From the NCBI GenBank assembly GCA_947683425.1, contig CANTUQ010000070.1, positions 3,994,001-4,058,000 of the forward strand: a DNA stretch of 64,000 bases, given 5' to 3'. Below are positions 33,319-45,445 of the stretch, piece by piece. Made by a program: the position numbers and the translations under genes. Within the stretch, counting starts at the first letter, position 1. The number at the start of each line of letters is the position of its first letter. Source of the DNA: Excoecaria cochinchinensis. Lineage: Eukaryota; Streptophyta; Magnoliopsida; Malpighiales; Euphorbiaceae. The notes below the pieces were generated by a model. It saw nothing but the letters and a program-made list of their open reading frames with translations. It was not told the DNA's origin and made no database searches.

Positions 33319-35702
33319 ATGGAAGAAGAAGGGAGCTCAAAGTTTGGACTGGACATTGTGATGGAAGCCCTTCCTATATCTACCAAACCACCATACAATC
33401 AAGACAAAACTGATTTGACAGAGGACCAGGTATTCATTTTCCTAAACAAATTATTATATAAATAGGATACTATCATGTTCATGCAATATTGCAAGACTGA
33501 GCCTTAGAGAACTCAATTAACTTCAATTGTATTAATTGTGTCAGCTTGATCATTGTTAGTATTTAATAATTGGATTTTTAAACTAATAAAATTTAATGAG
33601 TGATTATTTGATTTAATAATAAAATAAATATGATTACGTGATAATGAAATTTTATTAAGCTATTGAATCATAAGCACAAACATGAAACATTCTTGTTGCA
33701 TTTAAAAAAGAAAATATTACCTCTACATGGTTCTTGTTTTTCTAATGCAAAATATTACTGTGAAGTCATTTTAGCGATCAATTATAGTCATTTAGTACAG
33801 ATTTTCCATTGTTAAAAAGTTTTTTGTTGGGGGGTTATGTTAATGGACGATAATTTTATGCACGGTGCACGGGTGCATTGAACATTACATGCCATCCAAT
33901 CGCCGCGCAATAATAAAAAGCTCACCGGACACAACTCATGTCAATTTGAAAAATTAGAAGAAAACCACAATTAATTGTTATTTGATATATGGAATTGCTA
34001 TGCTTGTAAATGAATATGACAACAGAAGAAAGGTATTATGGTGAAGACTGAAACCATAAGCAATATTGAAAGTGGAAGCCAGCCAAGAAACAGTAGTAAT
34101 TGGACCGAAAATTGGATCATTTTACCAAGACAACGCAAAGATGGCAGAATTGATAAGGTAACTTTTCACCTTTTATTCCTCCTTTTACATGTTAACTAGT
34201 ATTGCATTAAAAACTATTAATATGAAATTAGGCATTTATTAAGCAATTAAATTAAGGTTATTAATTTTTGTATTCTTTTACTAGCTATGGATATCCAGAA
34301 TCCTATATAGATTACAATTAATCGAGTTTGAGTTTATTAAGCTCACAATACAAGGTATTTATTAAAGTAAATTAGGCTGAATTTTTCTTTTAGCTGCCGG
34401 TATCCAGAAGTTTAGGGGTTTTGACTAATCAGGTTTGAGCCGCGTTGGCTCACTATTCTGGCAAAGAAGGACGAATCTAGGTGAGGAGCAATTGCTCCCA
34501 CTATTCCAAAATTTTTATGAAGTCCCTGTATTATTTTATATTTACCCCACTAAATTTTTTCCCTAGTATGTGTTACATGGAACCGATATAGTATAACTAA
34601 ATTCGTACATGATGAAAAAAACTCTCTTAATGCTGTTGTTTTACATTCGCAAGACTCAAACCTAGCTAATATATACCTCGGTTAAAGAAAATTCAATCTT
34701 GGATTAGGACATATGCGAACACATTTAGTGGCTCTAAGGGTAGTAATATGTCTTTGTTTGGATATTGTGTATAGTAACCAATCAACGGCAATCTAAAACA
34801 TTTTAAAGAACTCATAATACTCTTAACAATTTTTTGAAATATCACAAACATAATTCAATGAATTGAAGGCTTATGTTTAAGAGTATTGCATATGATATTT
34901 ATTTGTTAATTGGTTGCAGTATTACTATCACAAAGTTACCAACATTATGTGCCGATCTCTTGTGGAGGTCGATAACTATGAATTGTTTGGCATTCCACCC
35001 AAGCAACTCAGGAAATCCAAGACTGCAAATACAAATCAAAATCCATCGGTCAGCTATTTTCCATATATATTCTTTGATTAGCATTATTATTACATTATGT
35101 TTATTGTTAAATTTCTGTATTATGAGATATATTTTATATTAACTTATATGATTATAAATACTAGCAGGCATCAGGAACAAGAAAGGGCAAAAGGATTTGG
35201 ACCAAAGAAAATGAGTCAATCAATTCTAAGATAAGAGACCAAAGAAAAGTTGAGATATTTCTTAGAGAAGCTTATGAAAACCAACTCAGACTTTTCAGCA
35301 ATAATGATTCACAACCAGAACATGGTACTTAATTACATTTTTGTATTAATTAATTTTAAAGTAGGTTTCGGTGTACAGTATGTGAATTTACCGCATATTA
35401 TGCACCGTCTGATTGATTGATAAAAGGATATTGACTGATATTTAATCATTTGAACTGACAGTATATAGCACGGCGCAACCATGCACTATTTTAATTATTG
35501 ATTTGTAATTGACATTAATTTATGAATTAAAATGGCAGAAGAAGAAAATGAAGTAGGGAAAATCTTGCAAGACATGAAAGAGAAAAGCAATGGAAGCTCA
35601 GATAAAGGAAAAAGAACTGAGGGCTCAGATCCAAAATCAGATAACTCCGATGAGAGGCTTATTGATGTTCCTATTGGCTTTGATCTTCGCTCTTTATTTT
35701 AA
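33319..35702 (+). CDS. Plant methyl-CpG-binding-domain (MBD) protein, five exons
   Basis: Exons 33319-33429, 34026-34157, 34920-35048, 35168-35324 and 35539-35702 join with consistent phases (0, 0, 0, 1) into a 230-codon frame ending TAA. Residues about 62-104 form an MBD-like domain: NWTENWIILPRQRKDGRIDK, then YYHKVTN, then CRSLVEVDNYELFG. This resembles the W...G.IDKYY...FRS..EV pattern of plant MBD proteins, nuclear readers of methylated DNA. Exon 4 is basic (GTRKGKRIWTK), and the acidic/serine-rich tail ends in IDVPIGFDLRSLF. No CW zinc finger is seen. Canonical FRS is replaced by CRS, so methyl-CpG binding is not assured. Every intron has GT-AG borders; the exon 3 donor (TCG/GTCAGC) is the weakest. 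A further 5' exon cannot be excluded. Confidence 0.75.
34435..34565. repeat. Possible TE fragment in MBD intron 2
   Basis: GGACGAATCTAGGTGAGGAG followed by CAATTGCTCCCACTATTCC resembles the terminus of common plant hAT-type non-autonomous elements (GGCGGATCTAG...). No second end was found, so it is a fragment at best. Confidence 0.3.
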
Positions 35703-36851
35703 TTAAAGAGTGGGAAAAAAAATAATATTTATTTTCAGTTTGGAAGGAAGGAATATTATGAATAATGTTTGAATTTCTCTTTCAAATTTCTATGAATCAA
35801 AGTCTTGCTTGAGAAAGGATACATAATATTGGTCATTGGAATATTGGAATATTCTCCATTCTTTTGTTAAAATAATAATATTGTTGTCCCAAGGAGGACC
35901 CACTCCCTTGGAGTCTTACAGATTCGACAACATATATAAGCCACATGTCTTCTCCCTTATTTTTCCCCACTTTCGCAGATGGGTGAGATCGTGCACGAAA
36001 GCGACATTTGATTTACCAGCAATGAAACGTGAGTAAAATTCTCGTCTTTTTTTCTCTCTCATTTCTGGTAGGGCTGAGCAGAACCAAAATTGACCATCCA
36101 ATCTAACCGAATAAATTTTATTCTATTTAATTCAATATTTTTGGTTTTCTGTCCTTTCAATTCTGAATTTAATTAAAAATATGGTTTATTCGGTTTAATT
36201 CAGTCCATAAAATTTAATAACTGAATAGATCGAACTGACTGAATTAAGAAAAATACATTTTGTAATGTACTCATATATTCATTTTTTTTACTGCATGAAA
36301 AATATATAAATAAATTAAAAAACTACTTTTTCTTGTTTTTGGTTTAAAAAATCTTTTTGATTCCATTATATAGTATTTTTCAATGCAATTAAAATTGGAC
36401 CATTGGTCGGACCGGTTTAATCGCGAACATGCAGCTAGTCCAGATCAGTCCAATGTATAAAATCAAAATAGTAAAAAACCAAATGAAATTGATTTTTAAA
36501 CTGCAAAAACTGGTTGAACCAGTAAAAACCATTATGAAGCGGAAAGAAAACTAGTTTGAATAAGAAAAAATCAGTTTTTGTCCAAAATATCCATGCAATA
36601 TTATTTTTTGCTGAAAAAATAAAATATAAATACAAAATAATTGAAATTTAGACTATTTTGATGAATTTTTTTATGAATAAAATAAAAACTATAATTTATA
36701 TTTGGTGATTTTTTTTAATGTTTGCAACTTTATTTATCTTAAATATTTATTATAAATATTGAATGACTTGAAAATATTGCCTATTCATTAATGTTTGAAT
36801 ATGTGTTTTTTTAAAGTATTTATTATTTTTTGTTTAGTGATATTTTCATAA
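35703..36851. other. 3' flank of MBD gene and old repeat debris
   Basis: From about 36068 the sequence is rich in AACCGA/GGTTCGGT-type words (GGGCTGAGCAGAACCAAAAT, GGTCGGACCGGTTTAAT). Similar words recur at 45190-45830 beyond the copia element (AATTGAACCGGACTGACC). The copia may therefore have landed inside an older AT-rich transposon fragment. No gene seen. Confidence 0.4.
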
Positions 36852-36856
36852 TATTT

Positions 36857-37371
36857 TGAAGGAAAAATAGTATGCCACATGCATAAATTGAGGTAACAAA
36901 ATCGGCTTATTTGTTATCTATCTCTTGAAGCGCAGACAAAAGCGAATGCGTCAGCAAGGATCACTTCTGGCGTCACTGGTCTGTCTGTTATCAACAAGCG
37001 GGACGACAACAACTCTTTCACAGTCTAAAAACCACTTAGAGAGCAAAAACGGCGACGGACAAATCCAACAGAGTTTCGGTATCTCGAAAATTTTCTTATC
37101 TCTTCTCCTCAAAGGAAAAGGGCCTATTTATAGGCATTTATCTCCCAAAGGAGATGAATGCACCATAAGTAGGAAATTAACTCCCATTAGAGGAGTTACC
37201 CTTTTTAATTACATATTAAAGGGGAAGTTATAGGGTTAGAGGAAATCCAAGGGGCACAATCCCTTGATCTTCTCCTAATCTGGAATTCTTGCATATTAGT
37301 AGGATTTTTGGTCCGATACATATATATTCCGGGTCAACCCGAGAAGTCATGGGCGCATCCCGACTCCAACA
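36857..37371 (-). repeat. 3' LTR of the 8.3-kb copia element
   Basis: On the minus strand it starts TGTTGGAGTCGGGAT and ends TTTTTCCTTCA, with the TG...CA ends intact. It contains CCTATTTATAGGC, a possible TATA region (plus-strand 37120-37136). The 102-codon plus-strand frame in it is not a gene. Confidence 0.93.
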
Positions 37372-38471
37372 TCTCCCACTCGCACATGACTGAACAATTT
37401 TCAGTCGAGTTCTCTAGTTATACAGGCAGATAGACCGTGTGACTAGCATATATCGAGAGCACTAGTGCTATACACCTGTTAGGGATATATTTCGTCTCGA
37501 AAAGACGAGATCCTCTTATACACGTATGCTAAGACCCTAGATTGCCTTCTCACATTCGCTGTTTTAACACATGATCTAATAAAACAGTTTTCGCGTTCAC
37601 TATTATGTCGCTACTCATAGAGACTATAATAGGCTAGCCAGTGAACCTCAAAATAATTGAATGTAATCTAAAGGCTATCTTTCCCTCTTACTATATGCCA
37701 TCCATCAAGATTCAGCTCGCTTTTCTAGTCAGGTCCGCCAGGTCCGAATTATTCCATGGCCTCTTGGAGACTAACTAAGCTAGCCACACTTAATTATATT
37801 TCAGGAATAAGTTAAGGGTATTGAGGGTCTAAATATTGTAGGGTCTCACAATAGGAAAAGTTGAGATCATCAATTTGACTTTCCATCCCTTGGTCACATA
37901 AGCACACATGGTATAAAACATGTGTTATGGCGTTCATTCCTTTCCTTAAAGGATCGCATGTCTTACATTTTAAAAATGTATAAATGTAACACCATACAGA
38001 AGCGTAAGGTTGTAATGCACCAAAGCATCCAACTTTAGTCCGCTTACTTAAGGACTACTTCTGGCTTTAGACAGAATATGGTAGTTACATATAACTGACC
38101 ATCGGATTCCATACAATCCTTATTTGGATTTCAATCCAAAGCATACAATTTTATGTATGTCTTTATCTTGCACTTTAATAAGACTCATCTTATAATTTCT
38201 ACAAGACGGCACTTTTATTTTGAACAGGCTTTCAAGCAATCTCATATGTTCAAAATTTGCTTCATCTTAATCTTTTGCCAACTCATTGACAAAACTAAGA
38301 TAAACACCCTTGTGAGTGAGCTACTTCTCTGTCCGACATGCTCAATTTCAAATAAATAACAGTAAATATTTACTTATAAATATTCACACTCATGTATTGC
38401 CAATAAATAACTTGTTTATTATTCATGAATAACAATTTTAAGCGGTTACAAAAAAAAAACTACAATACTAC

Positions 38472-41400
38472 TCAATTTCTACGCAAACCCTGAGATCTAA
38501 TATGCCTCACAAACACATCTCTAGCTATGGGTTTAGTCAACGGATCTGCTAACATATCATGCGTAGAAATGTACTGTAAGTTTACATCTCCTTGTGCAAC
38601 AATGTCTTTTATGAATTGATACTTAATGTCGATATGCTTGGTCCTACTATGAAATTTTGGATCTTTCATATAAGCTATCGACGATTGACTGTCACTATAG
38701 ACGGTCAATGGTTCCTCCGAGGCGGTTACTCTTAGTTGGTCCATAAACCGTTTTAACCAAACTGCCTCTTGTACTGCAGACGCAGAAGCGACAAATTCAG
38801 CTTCCATTGTTGATAGGGCCACGCAGATTTATTTCTTGCTACTCCACGAGATGGCACCCTTGCCAAGCAAGAATATAAATCCTGAAGTGGATTTTCTATC
38901 GTCCATATCTCCTACCCAATCAGCATCTGTATATCCTCTCAAACGCAGATCCTTGCCTTGATAACATAGAGAATGATCTACTGTACCTTTGAGGTATCTA
39001 AGTATCCTCTTAACTGCTTTCCAATGTGTTTCGCCTGGGTTAGATTGATATCTGCTTACCATGCCCACAGCATAGCATATATCAGGTCTCGTACATAACA
39101 TAGCATACATAAGACTACCCACGGCATTGGCATATGGAACGTTCTTCATACGTTCTATCTCATTCGGCATTTTAGGACACATTTTTTTGCTGAGAAACTG
39201 ATTCTTAGCAATAGGGGTATCAATGGGCTTGCAGTTATGCATATTGAATCGTTCAAGAACTTTGTTGATATAAGTCTCTTGAGAAAGGGATAACAACCTT
39301 CTTGAACGATCTCTTGAAATCTTAACTCCAAGAATATAGTCTGCTTCACCCATATCTTTCATCTCAAAGTTGGACGATAACCATTCTTTGATTTCATTCA
39401 CGTACCTTTTGTCATTTCCTGCTAACAGTATGTCGTCTACATACAATGTTAAAATGACAAAATTACTTTTAGAGCTTTTCTTATAAACACAATGGTCTTG
39501 ATCAATCATGTTGAATCCATTCGACATGATCGTCTCATGAAATCTTAAATACCATTGTTTTGAAGACTGCTTGAGGCCATAAATTGATCTCTTCGATCTG
39601 CAAACCTTAAGCTCGCTGCCCATTTCAATGAAACCTATAGGTTGATCCATGTAAATTTCTTCATACAATTCTCCATTGAGAAAAGCAGTCTTTACATTCA
39701 TTTGATGTAGCTCTAGATCTAAACTTGCCACTATAGCCAAAATTAACCTTATAGACGTAAATCTTACAACTGGTGAGAAAGTCTTCTCGTAGTCAATCCC
39801 TTCTTGTTGTGTAAACCCCTTACCAACTAGCCGAGCCTTATATCTTTCGATACTACCATCAGCTTTTCGCTTTACCTTGAGAATTCACTTATTCCCAATA
39901 GATTTGTGTCCTTCAGGTAGATCAACAAGTTCCCAAACTTGATTCGATCTCATAGATGCCATTTTCTCTTCCATTGCTTTAATCCATTTTTCTTTAGATG
40001 GGCTTGAAAGAGCTTCTTTAATATTTTTAGGCTCTTCCTCATCTTGTGGGGTAACTAAAAGAGCTTCATTCGACCCTTCGATCTCAAATCATCGGCGAGG
40101 AACACTTCTCCTTTTAGATTTGTGCACTTCTGAATCTTGATAAGCATGTCTCATATATTCATCATAATTCGGAATGCTCCCACTGGGGCCTTGTTCCATA
40201 CTCCCACTGGAGTCAGGAATACTCCCACTGAAATCAGGGTCTCGAACATCTGGATCATTTTGTGGTTGAAGGTCTTGACCCTCATCCTCTAATTCCCTCC
40301 CACTCGGATGGAGTGATCCTGATAGTTCTTCTTCTTCCTGTGTTTTATAAAAAGTAAAATCTTGGTTCACTTCGCCCAATCTTGGAAATTCATCCTCTAA
40401 GAATATAGCATCTCGTGATTCAAATTCTGTCACAGTGCCATTTTTCTGTTCACCCATGAAGACGTATCCTTTTGATACTTTAGAATATCTCACAAAGATA
40501 CTCTTTTTACCTCTTGGTCCCAATTTATCAAATTTGCTTGAGGTATCATGGACGTAAGCTGCACAACCCCAAGGTCGTAAATGGCTTAGGTCAGGTTGTA
40601 GATCGGTCCACATCTCATAAGGTGTGGATGTAACAGATTTAGAGGGCACGCAGTTTAAAACATATGTGGCAGTTAATAGAGCATCTCCCGAATAAGAGAT
40701 TGACAAATTTACCTCTGCCATCATAGATCTAACCATTTCAAGAAGAGTCCTATTTCTCCTTTCCACAACACTATTTTGTTGTGGAGTTCTGGGAATGGAC
40801 AACTGATACTCAATTCCTTTTTCAACACATAAAACTTGAAATTTATCTGAAAGATATTCCCGACCTCGGTCAGTTCTCAAATATTTAATCTTCTTGTCTA
40901 ATTGATTCTCTATAAAATTCATATAAGTATTGAAGCAACTCAATACTTCTGACTTATGAGAAATCAAATAGATATGACCATACCTAGAATAGTTATCTAT
41001 AAATGTAATAAAATAATAGGCCCCATGCCTTGCCTTCACATTCATTGGACCACAAATGTCAGAATGAACTAATTGCAATGGTATTATGGCTCTAGTTCCT
41101 TTTCCAAACGGTTTTCTAACTAATTTTCCTTTTAAGCAGTACTCACACGTAGGTAATTCAACCTTATTTAAATCACCAAGTAAACCTATTTTGGCTAACC
41201 AACTCATTCGATTTTACCCTATGTGGTTTAATTTAGCATGCCATAATTTCACATGATTCTCATAACTATGTGAAGCAGAAGATATAAATGAAAAATTAGC
41301 TTTATTCATAAAGTCAGGATCAATATCCAAAACTATTAAATTGTTTGAAATGAAACCATAACCGTAAAAAACACCATCCAAACACAAGCTTACATTGTCA

Positions 41401-42596
41401 TCTTTAAAATGTAAATCAAAACCAAGATTCATTAAAACAAGAACAGAAACTAAATTCCTTCGAATGTCTGGGGCGTAGAGCACATCATGTAGGAGTAGGG
41501 TTCAGCCTTTATGCAAGACTAATTTGCATGTGCCAATCCCTTGAACCGGCACTCTAGCATCGTTTCCTACATAAATCCATTTAGCTCCACTGGGCATTCG
41601 CCGAAATTCAACAAAGGCATCTCGATCCTTTAGTACGTGGTCCGTTGCTCCTGAATCTACCACCCACAAAGGATGAAATTTAGTTAATAATACAGAATTA
41701 GATATACAAATTTCACTCACTCTTGAGTCAGAATAGTGTACCTTTTTTGGCACAGTGCAGTCTTTTGCATAGTGTCCCTTCTGTTGGCAGTTAAAGCATT
41801 TCACTCTTGAAATGTTCACTTTCTTTTTGCCTTTGGACTTCTTTGATTTCTGTTCTTTCTTATGCCACTTATTTGTCTTGGTTGGTTCCTTACCTTGACT
41901 TTTGAAGCTTTTTCTCTTATTCTGGTTTAAACTCATTCCCCCAGAACGGGATTGTGCCACATGCACTTCAGCATTGACCTTAATCGATGCCAGTCTATCT
42001 TCTTCAAGCTCTAGATGACGAGAGACATCCTCAAATATCTTAATATTGTCCATGTGAGTCAGTTGCATCTTCATATGCTCCCAACTCTTTGGTAAGGAAT
42101 GAATGACAGCTTGGACCTGCTGCTCGTTGGTCAACTTATGACCATATTCACTAAGCTCACTTATCATATTCTCTATTTCTCTTAGATGTTTTTGCATAGG
42201 GTGATCAGACTATTTCTGATAGATATCAAATTTGATCGTTAGTGATCAGAGTTTAGTCAGAGTCACACCTCCGAATTTCTCCCGTAATGCAATCCACAGA
42301 TCTATTGCATTCTGATACTTGCGAAATTACTTAGTGAGATCATCTTGCATAGCACTCAGCAGAATGATCCGAGCAGTGAAATTCTTTTTCTTCCATGCCA
42401 TATAGGCATCTCGGTCCAGCTTATATTGGGCCGTGTCACCATCCTCAAGTTCAGCCATAAATGAACTTAAGGTTTCGAGGGCCTCTTGCTCCTCAAACAC
42501 ATACTGGATTTTCATACTCCAGATTTCATAATTTTTGCCATTCAATTTCAAATCTTTGTTCAGCTCAGCGATAATGGATTTGGAAGCAGTAGCCAT
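38472..42596 (-). pseudogene. copia gag-pol polyprotein, one frame with eight stop codons
   Basis: All coding pieces lie in a single minus-strand frame from Met at 42596 (MATASKSIIAELNKDLKL). Domains in order: gag, zinc knuckle CFNCQQKGHYAKDC (about 41761-41802), protease WVVDSGATDH (about 41640-41669), pre-integrase and integrase (HSDICGP, RTDRGREYLS, PQQNSVVERRNRT), RT (KTAFLNGELYEEIYM, YVDDILLAG) and RNase H (STMEAEF, HSRTKHIDIKYQF, ending at 38472). Stops fall at 42327, 42246, 42210, 41502, 41214, 40089, 39885 and 38829, with no frameshift. Integrase RTDRGREY departs from the usual (S/T)DNGGEY. It cannot make an intact polyprotein. Confidence 0.93.
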
Positions 42597-43342
42597 TTGG
42601 ATCCTCAGATCTCTAATGGAATAAAAAAAATTGCACAATATTAATAGAGATAAGGCAATACATGCTATTTACTATGCATCTGAAATAAACAACTAGTAAA
42701 GTTTTCTATTAGGTTTCAATTCGAAAATGCTACTAATAGTATCCAATTACCCTCTAATTCCTAATGTCCAACCTTACAAGTTTAAATTTCATGCATAGTA
42801 AATCTTAATTATTGGATTATTAAGTTTTCAAACTTAAGAGGGGAATCCTATTGGTTTAAATTTATTAAGTCTCTACTTAATAAAGATGCATTTATTTTAC
42901 TCATAAAATAATGTAAGGCAATTAACAGTTAAATAAACACATTTATTTTAAAATTAAAAGCCATCATAATAAATAAACTCATTCATTCAACCAATATAAA
43001 AAAAACAATAATCCAAAATATGACACTCATGTCAAAAAAAATAATAAGAAACTTAAGTCTTATTTTAAATGGAAAAATAAACGCTAACTTCATAAGTCTT
43101 TGACACACATGTCAACCAGATAATGAGTGAAGACTTCACAAAGTCTTCTTATGGACTGGGGTAGTCATAACGACCCTTCGGAGCAATGGAGAAGGCACAC
43201 CTCTATGCCATTCATGAAGCCATGGACGGCTCACATTTCGTCCACTTCTCAAGGTCATCACAGAATTTTCGTCCGACCTCCACACTCCTCTTTTGGCAGC
43301 CTTTAAGATAAACTAAACCATAGCATGTCTGTAAGATCCAAC

Positions 43343-43633
43343 TTATGATTCCCACACATGTATCATCAAGTTCCTCAGAACCGGATGATCCTTAAAAGAA
43401 TCGATCATTACCTTAGCTATTTCATTTTGATCTCTTCCACAGCTCAAACCACAAATCCAGATGCACTCTTGCATCTGCTCATGCAAAAATTCAATATGAT
43501 GCACTATTGCATTAAGGTCATCAATCCGGCTGTTTTTACGCATCCTGATATTTCGGACTTCATGCACTTTTACATTCGTCCTAGCAATACCCTCAGGAGT
43601 ACGTGAAACCATAGGTGTGCTTATCATCACCAT
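43343..43633 (-). CDS. Unrecognised 96-codon frame in copia leader
   Basis: Same strand as gag-pol, starting MVMISTPMVSRTPEGIAR and ending MIHVWES. Composition is varied, not low-complexity, with a charged, His-containing middle (DDLNAIVHHIEFLHEQMQ) that could form a helix. It resembles no domain known to me. It could be an accessory ORF of this lineage, a captured fragment, or chance. Confidence 0.3.
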   Translation of the reverse strand: MVMISTPMVSRTPEGIARTNVKVHEVRNIRMRKNSRIDDLNAIVHHIEFLHEQMQECIWICGLSCGRDQNEIAKVMIDSFKDHPVLRNLMIHVWES

Positions 43634-43959
43634 TTCTGTAACACATCACAAAAACAATAAAAATAGTTAATACACTCATGTATAAACATATATGATTGAA
43701 ACACATTTCAATCAACAATAAGGACCGATCCAAAAAAAAATTCAAAGCAAAAATTTTCCAAATTAATTAAGGACAGAAAATACAATTAACATAATTTTAT
43801 AATATTTTTAATAATATAAAAATAAAAACTTATTTTCTGGTCATCAAAAAATTTTGGATTACCAAAAAATCAGAAAAATTTTGAAAAATGGTTCCGGGAA
43901 AAACCAGGACTGATTTGGTGGCCAGATTAGGCTGCACGCGCCAACACGCGCCAACAGGG

Positions 43960-44260
43960 AAGGAGTGACGCGCTCACGCGCGCCTCCCACTGATCTTACA
44001 CGTGTCACAACCATAGTGTGCCATGTGTCAGCTTGTGGTTGGTCCACCTGTCTGCCATGTGGCAGCAGGTTGACACGTCATTGCCATGTGGCAATGCCCC
44101 ACTGGGCCATGTGGCATGATATAATTCATCCACGTGTCTCCCCCTGATTGGTCCACATGGCGCCACTGGACACGTCATCTGCCACGTGGCATGATCCCGG
44201 TCAGCCACATGGACGAATCCGGTTGGGCCACATGTCCACAGTGACAAAACACTGTGGACG
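43960..44260. repeat. Clustered near-palindromes GCCAYRTGGC / CACGTG in copia leader
   Basis: At least nine occurrences of TGCCATGTGGCA-like or CCACGTGKC-like words, including TGCCACGTGGCA at about 44190-44201, in a GC-rich, CpG-containing block. Several contain CACGTG, the core bound by plant bHLH/bZIP factors. Frames on both strands through it are repeat translations. Confidence 0.65.
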
Positions 44261-44630
44261 CGCGTTTGCGCGCTTGTGGGCCACCGCCCACGCGCACTTC
44301 GTTTGGGGACGTGTGCAAGCCACGCGCCGCCTTCCCGCCGGATTCTGGTCTCCGAAACTTTTTCGGTGGGGGGTTTTTGGGGGCTATGATCTCAATGGTA
44401 TGGTCAAAAATTACAAATCTCAATTTTAAGTCTAGCGTTTTGAATTTTCATATTTATCCGCTCAATATACGGTACACGTACACGTATTTTTTTAGACCCG
44501 AAAAATATATATAAATATATATTTTAATATGAAATAAGTTTATATCGGGTTCATGCATCATAGATCTACCAATTTTACACATAAAATTTTAGATCTAATT
44601 TTAGCCACATGCCAGGACGCCAAAAATATT

Positions 44631-44643
44631 GGCTCTGATACCA
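44631..44643 (-). other. Primer binding site (tRNA-iMet type)
   Basis: Minus strand TGGTATCAGAGCC lies one base inside the 5' LTR. This is the standard copia primer site, complementary to the initiator tRNA-Met 3' end. Confidence 0.9.
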
Positions 44644-44644
44644 A

Positions 44645-45159
44645 TAAAGGAAAAATAGCATGCCACATGCATAAATTGAGGTAACAAAATTGGGTTATTT
44701 GTTACCTAACTCTTGAAGCACAGACAAAAGCGAAAGCGTCAGCAAGAATCACTTCTGGCATCACTGGTCTATCTGTTATCCACAAGCGGGACGACAGCAA
44801 CTCTTTCATAGTCTAAAAATCACTTGAAGAGCAAAAACGGCAAGAAACAAATCCAACAGAATTTCGGTATCTCGGGAATTTTCTTATCTCTTCTCCTCAA
44901 AGGAAAATGGTCTATTTATAGGCATTCATCTCCCAAAGGAGATGAATGCACCATAAGTAGGAAATTAACTCCCATTAGGGGAGTTACCCTTTTTAATTAC
45001 ATATTAAAGGGGAAGTTATAGGGTTAGAGGAAATCCAAGGGGCACAATCTTTTGATCTTCTCCTAATATGAAATTCTTCCATATTAGTAGGATTCCCGAT
45101 CCGATACATATATATTCCGGGTCAACCCGAGAAGTCATGGGCGTATCCCGACTCCAACA
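44645..45159 (-). repeat. 5' LTR of the 8.3-kb copia element
   Basis: 515 bp, aligned end to end with 36857-37371. Its inner terminal CA has become TA (TTTCCTTTA). The 65-codon frame inside is not a gene. Confidence 0.93.
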
Positions 45160-45164
45160 TATTT

Positions 45165-45357
45165 ATATAAAACTTTAAAAATAATATTATTTTAAAAAGA
45201 ACCTGATCGAACCACGATCCCTTTGCCTTTCCAGTTCTTTATCCAGTCTGGTTTTAATAATATTGATATTTTTGCTTCTTAGTTAATCTTGTGGGAGTTA
45301 AATTGAGATGTAAGTTTAAATTTTAATCATAACTCTTGAATTGCATTTCAAACCCGG

Positions 45358-45445
<88 letters not shown>

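Larger units (their letters stand above)
42640..44630 (-). other. Unusually long leader between 5' LTR and gag
   Basis: About 2 kb separates the primer site from gag, whereas most plant copia elements start gag shortly after it. It holds an unrecognised 96-codon minus-strand frame (43343-43633) and a GC-rich block (43915-44335). The remainder is AT-rich. Confidence 0.7.
36857..45159 (-). mobile_element. Full-length Ty1/copia retrotransposon
   Basis: An 8,303-bp element with 515-bp LTRs and a 5-bp TSD tattt (36852-36856, 45160-45164). It reads on the minus strand: 5' LTR at right, primer site, a ~2-kb leader, gag-pol in the copia order (protease, integrase, RT, RNase H), polypurine tract (GAGTGGGAGA, next to 37372), 3' LTR at left. 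By eye the LTRs differ at about 38 of 515 positions (about 7%), so the insertion is not recent. The clade within copia was not determined. Confidence 0.95.

Noticed and set aside
36925..37233. 102-codon plus-strand frame
   Set aside because: Lies wholly inside the copia 3' LTR and is repeated in broken form in the other LTR.
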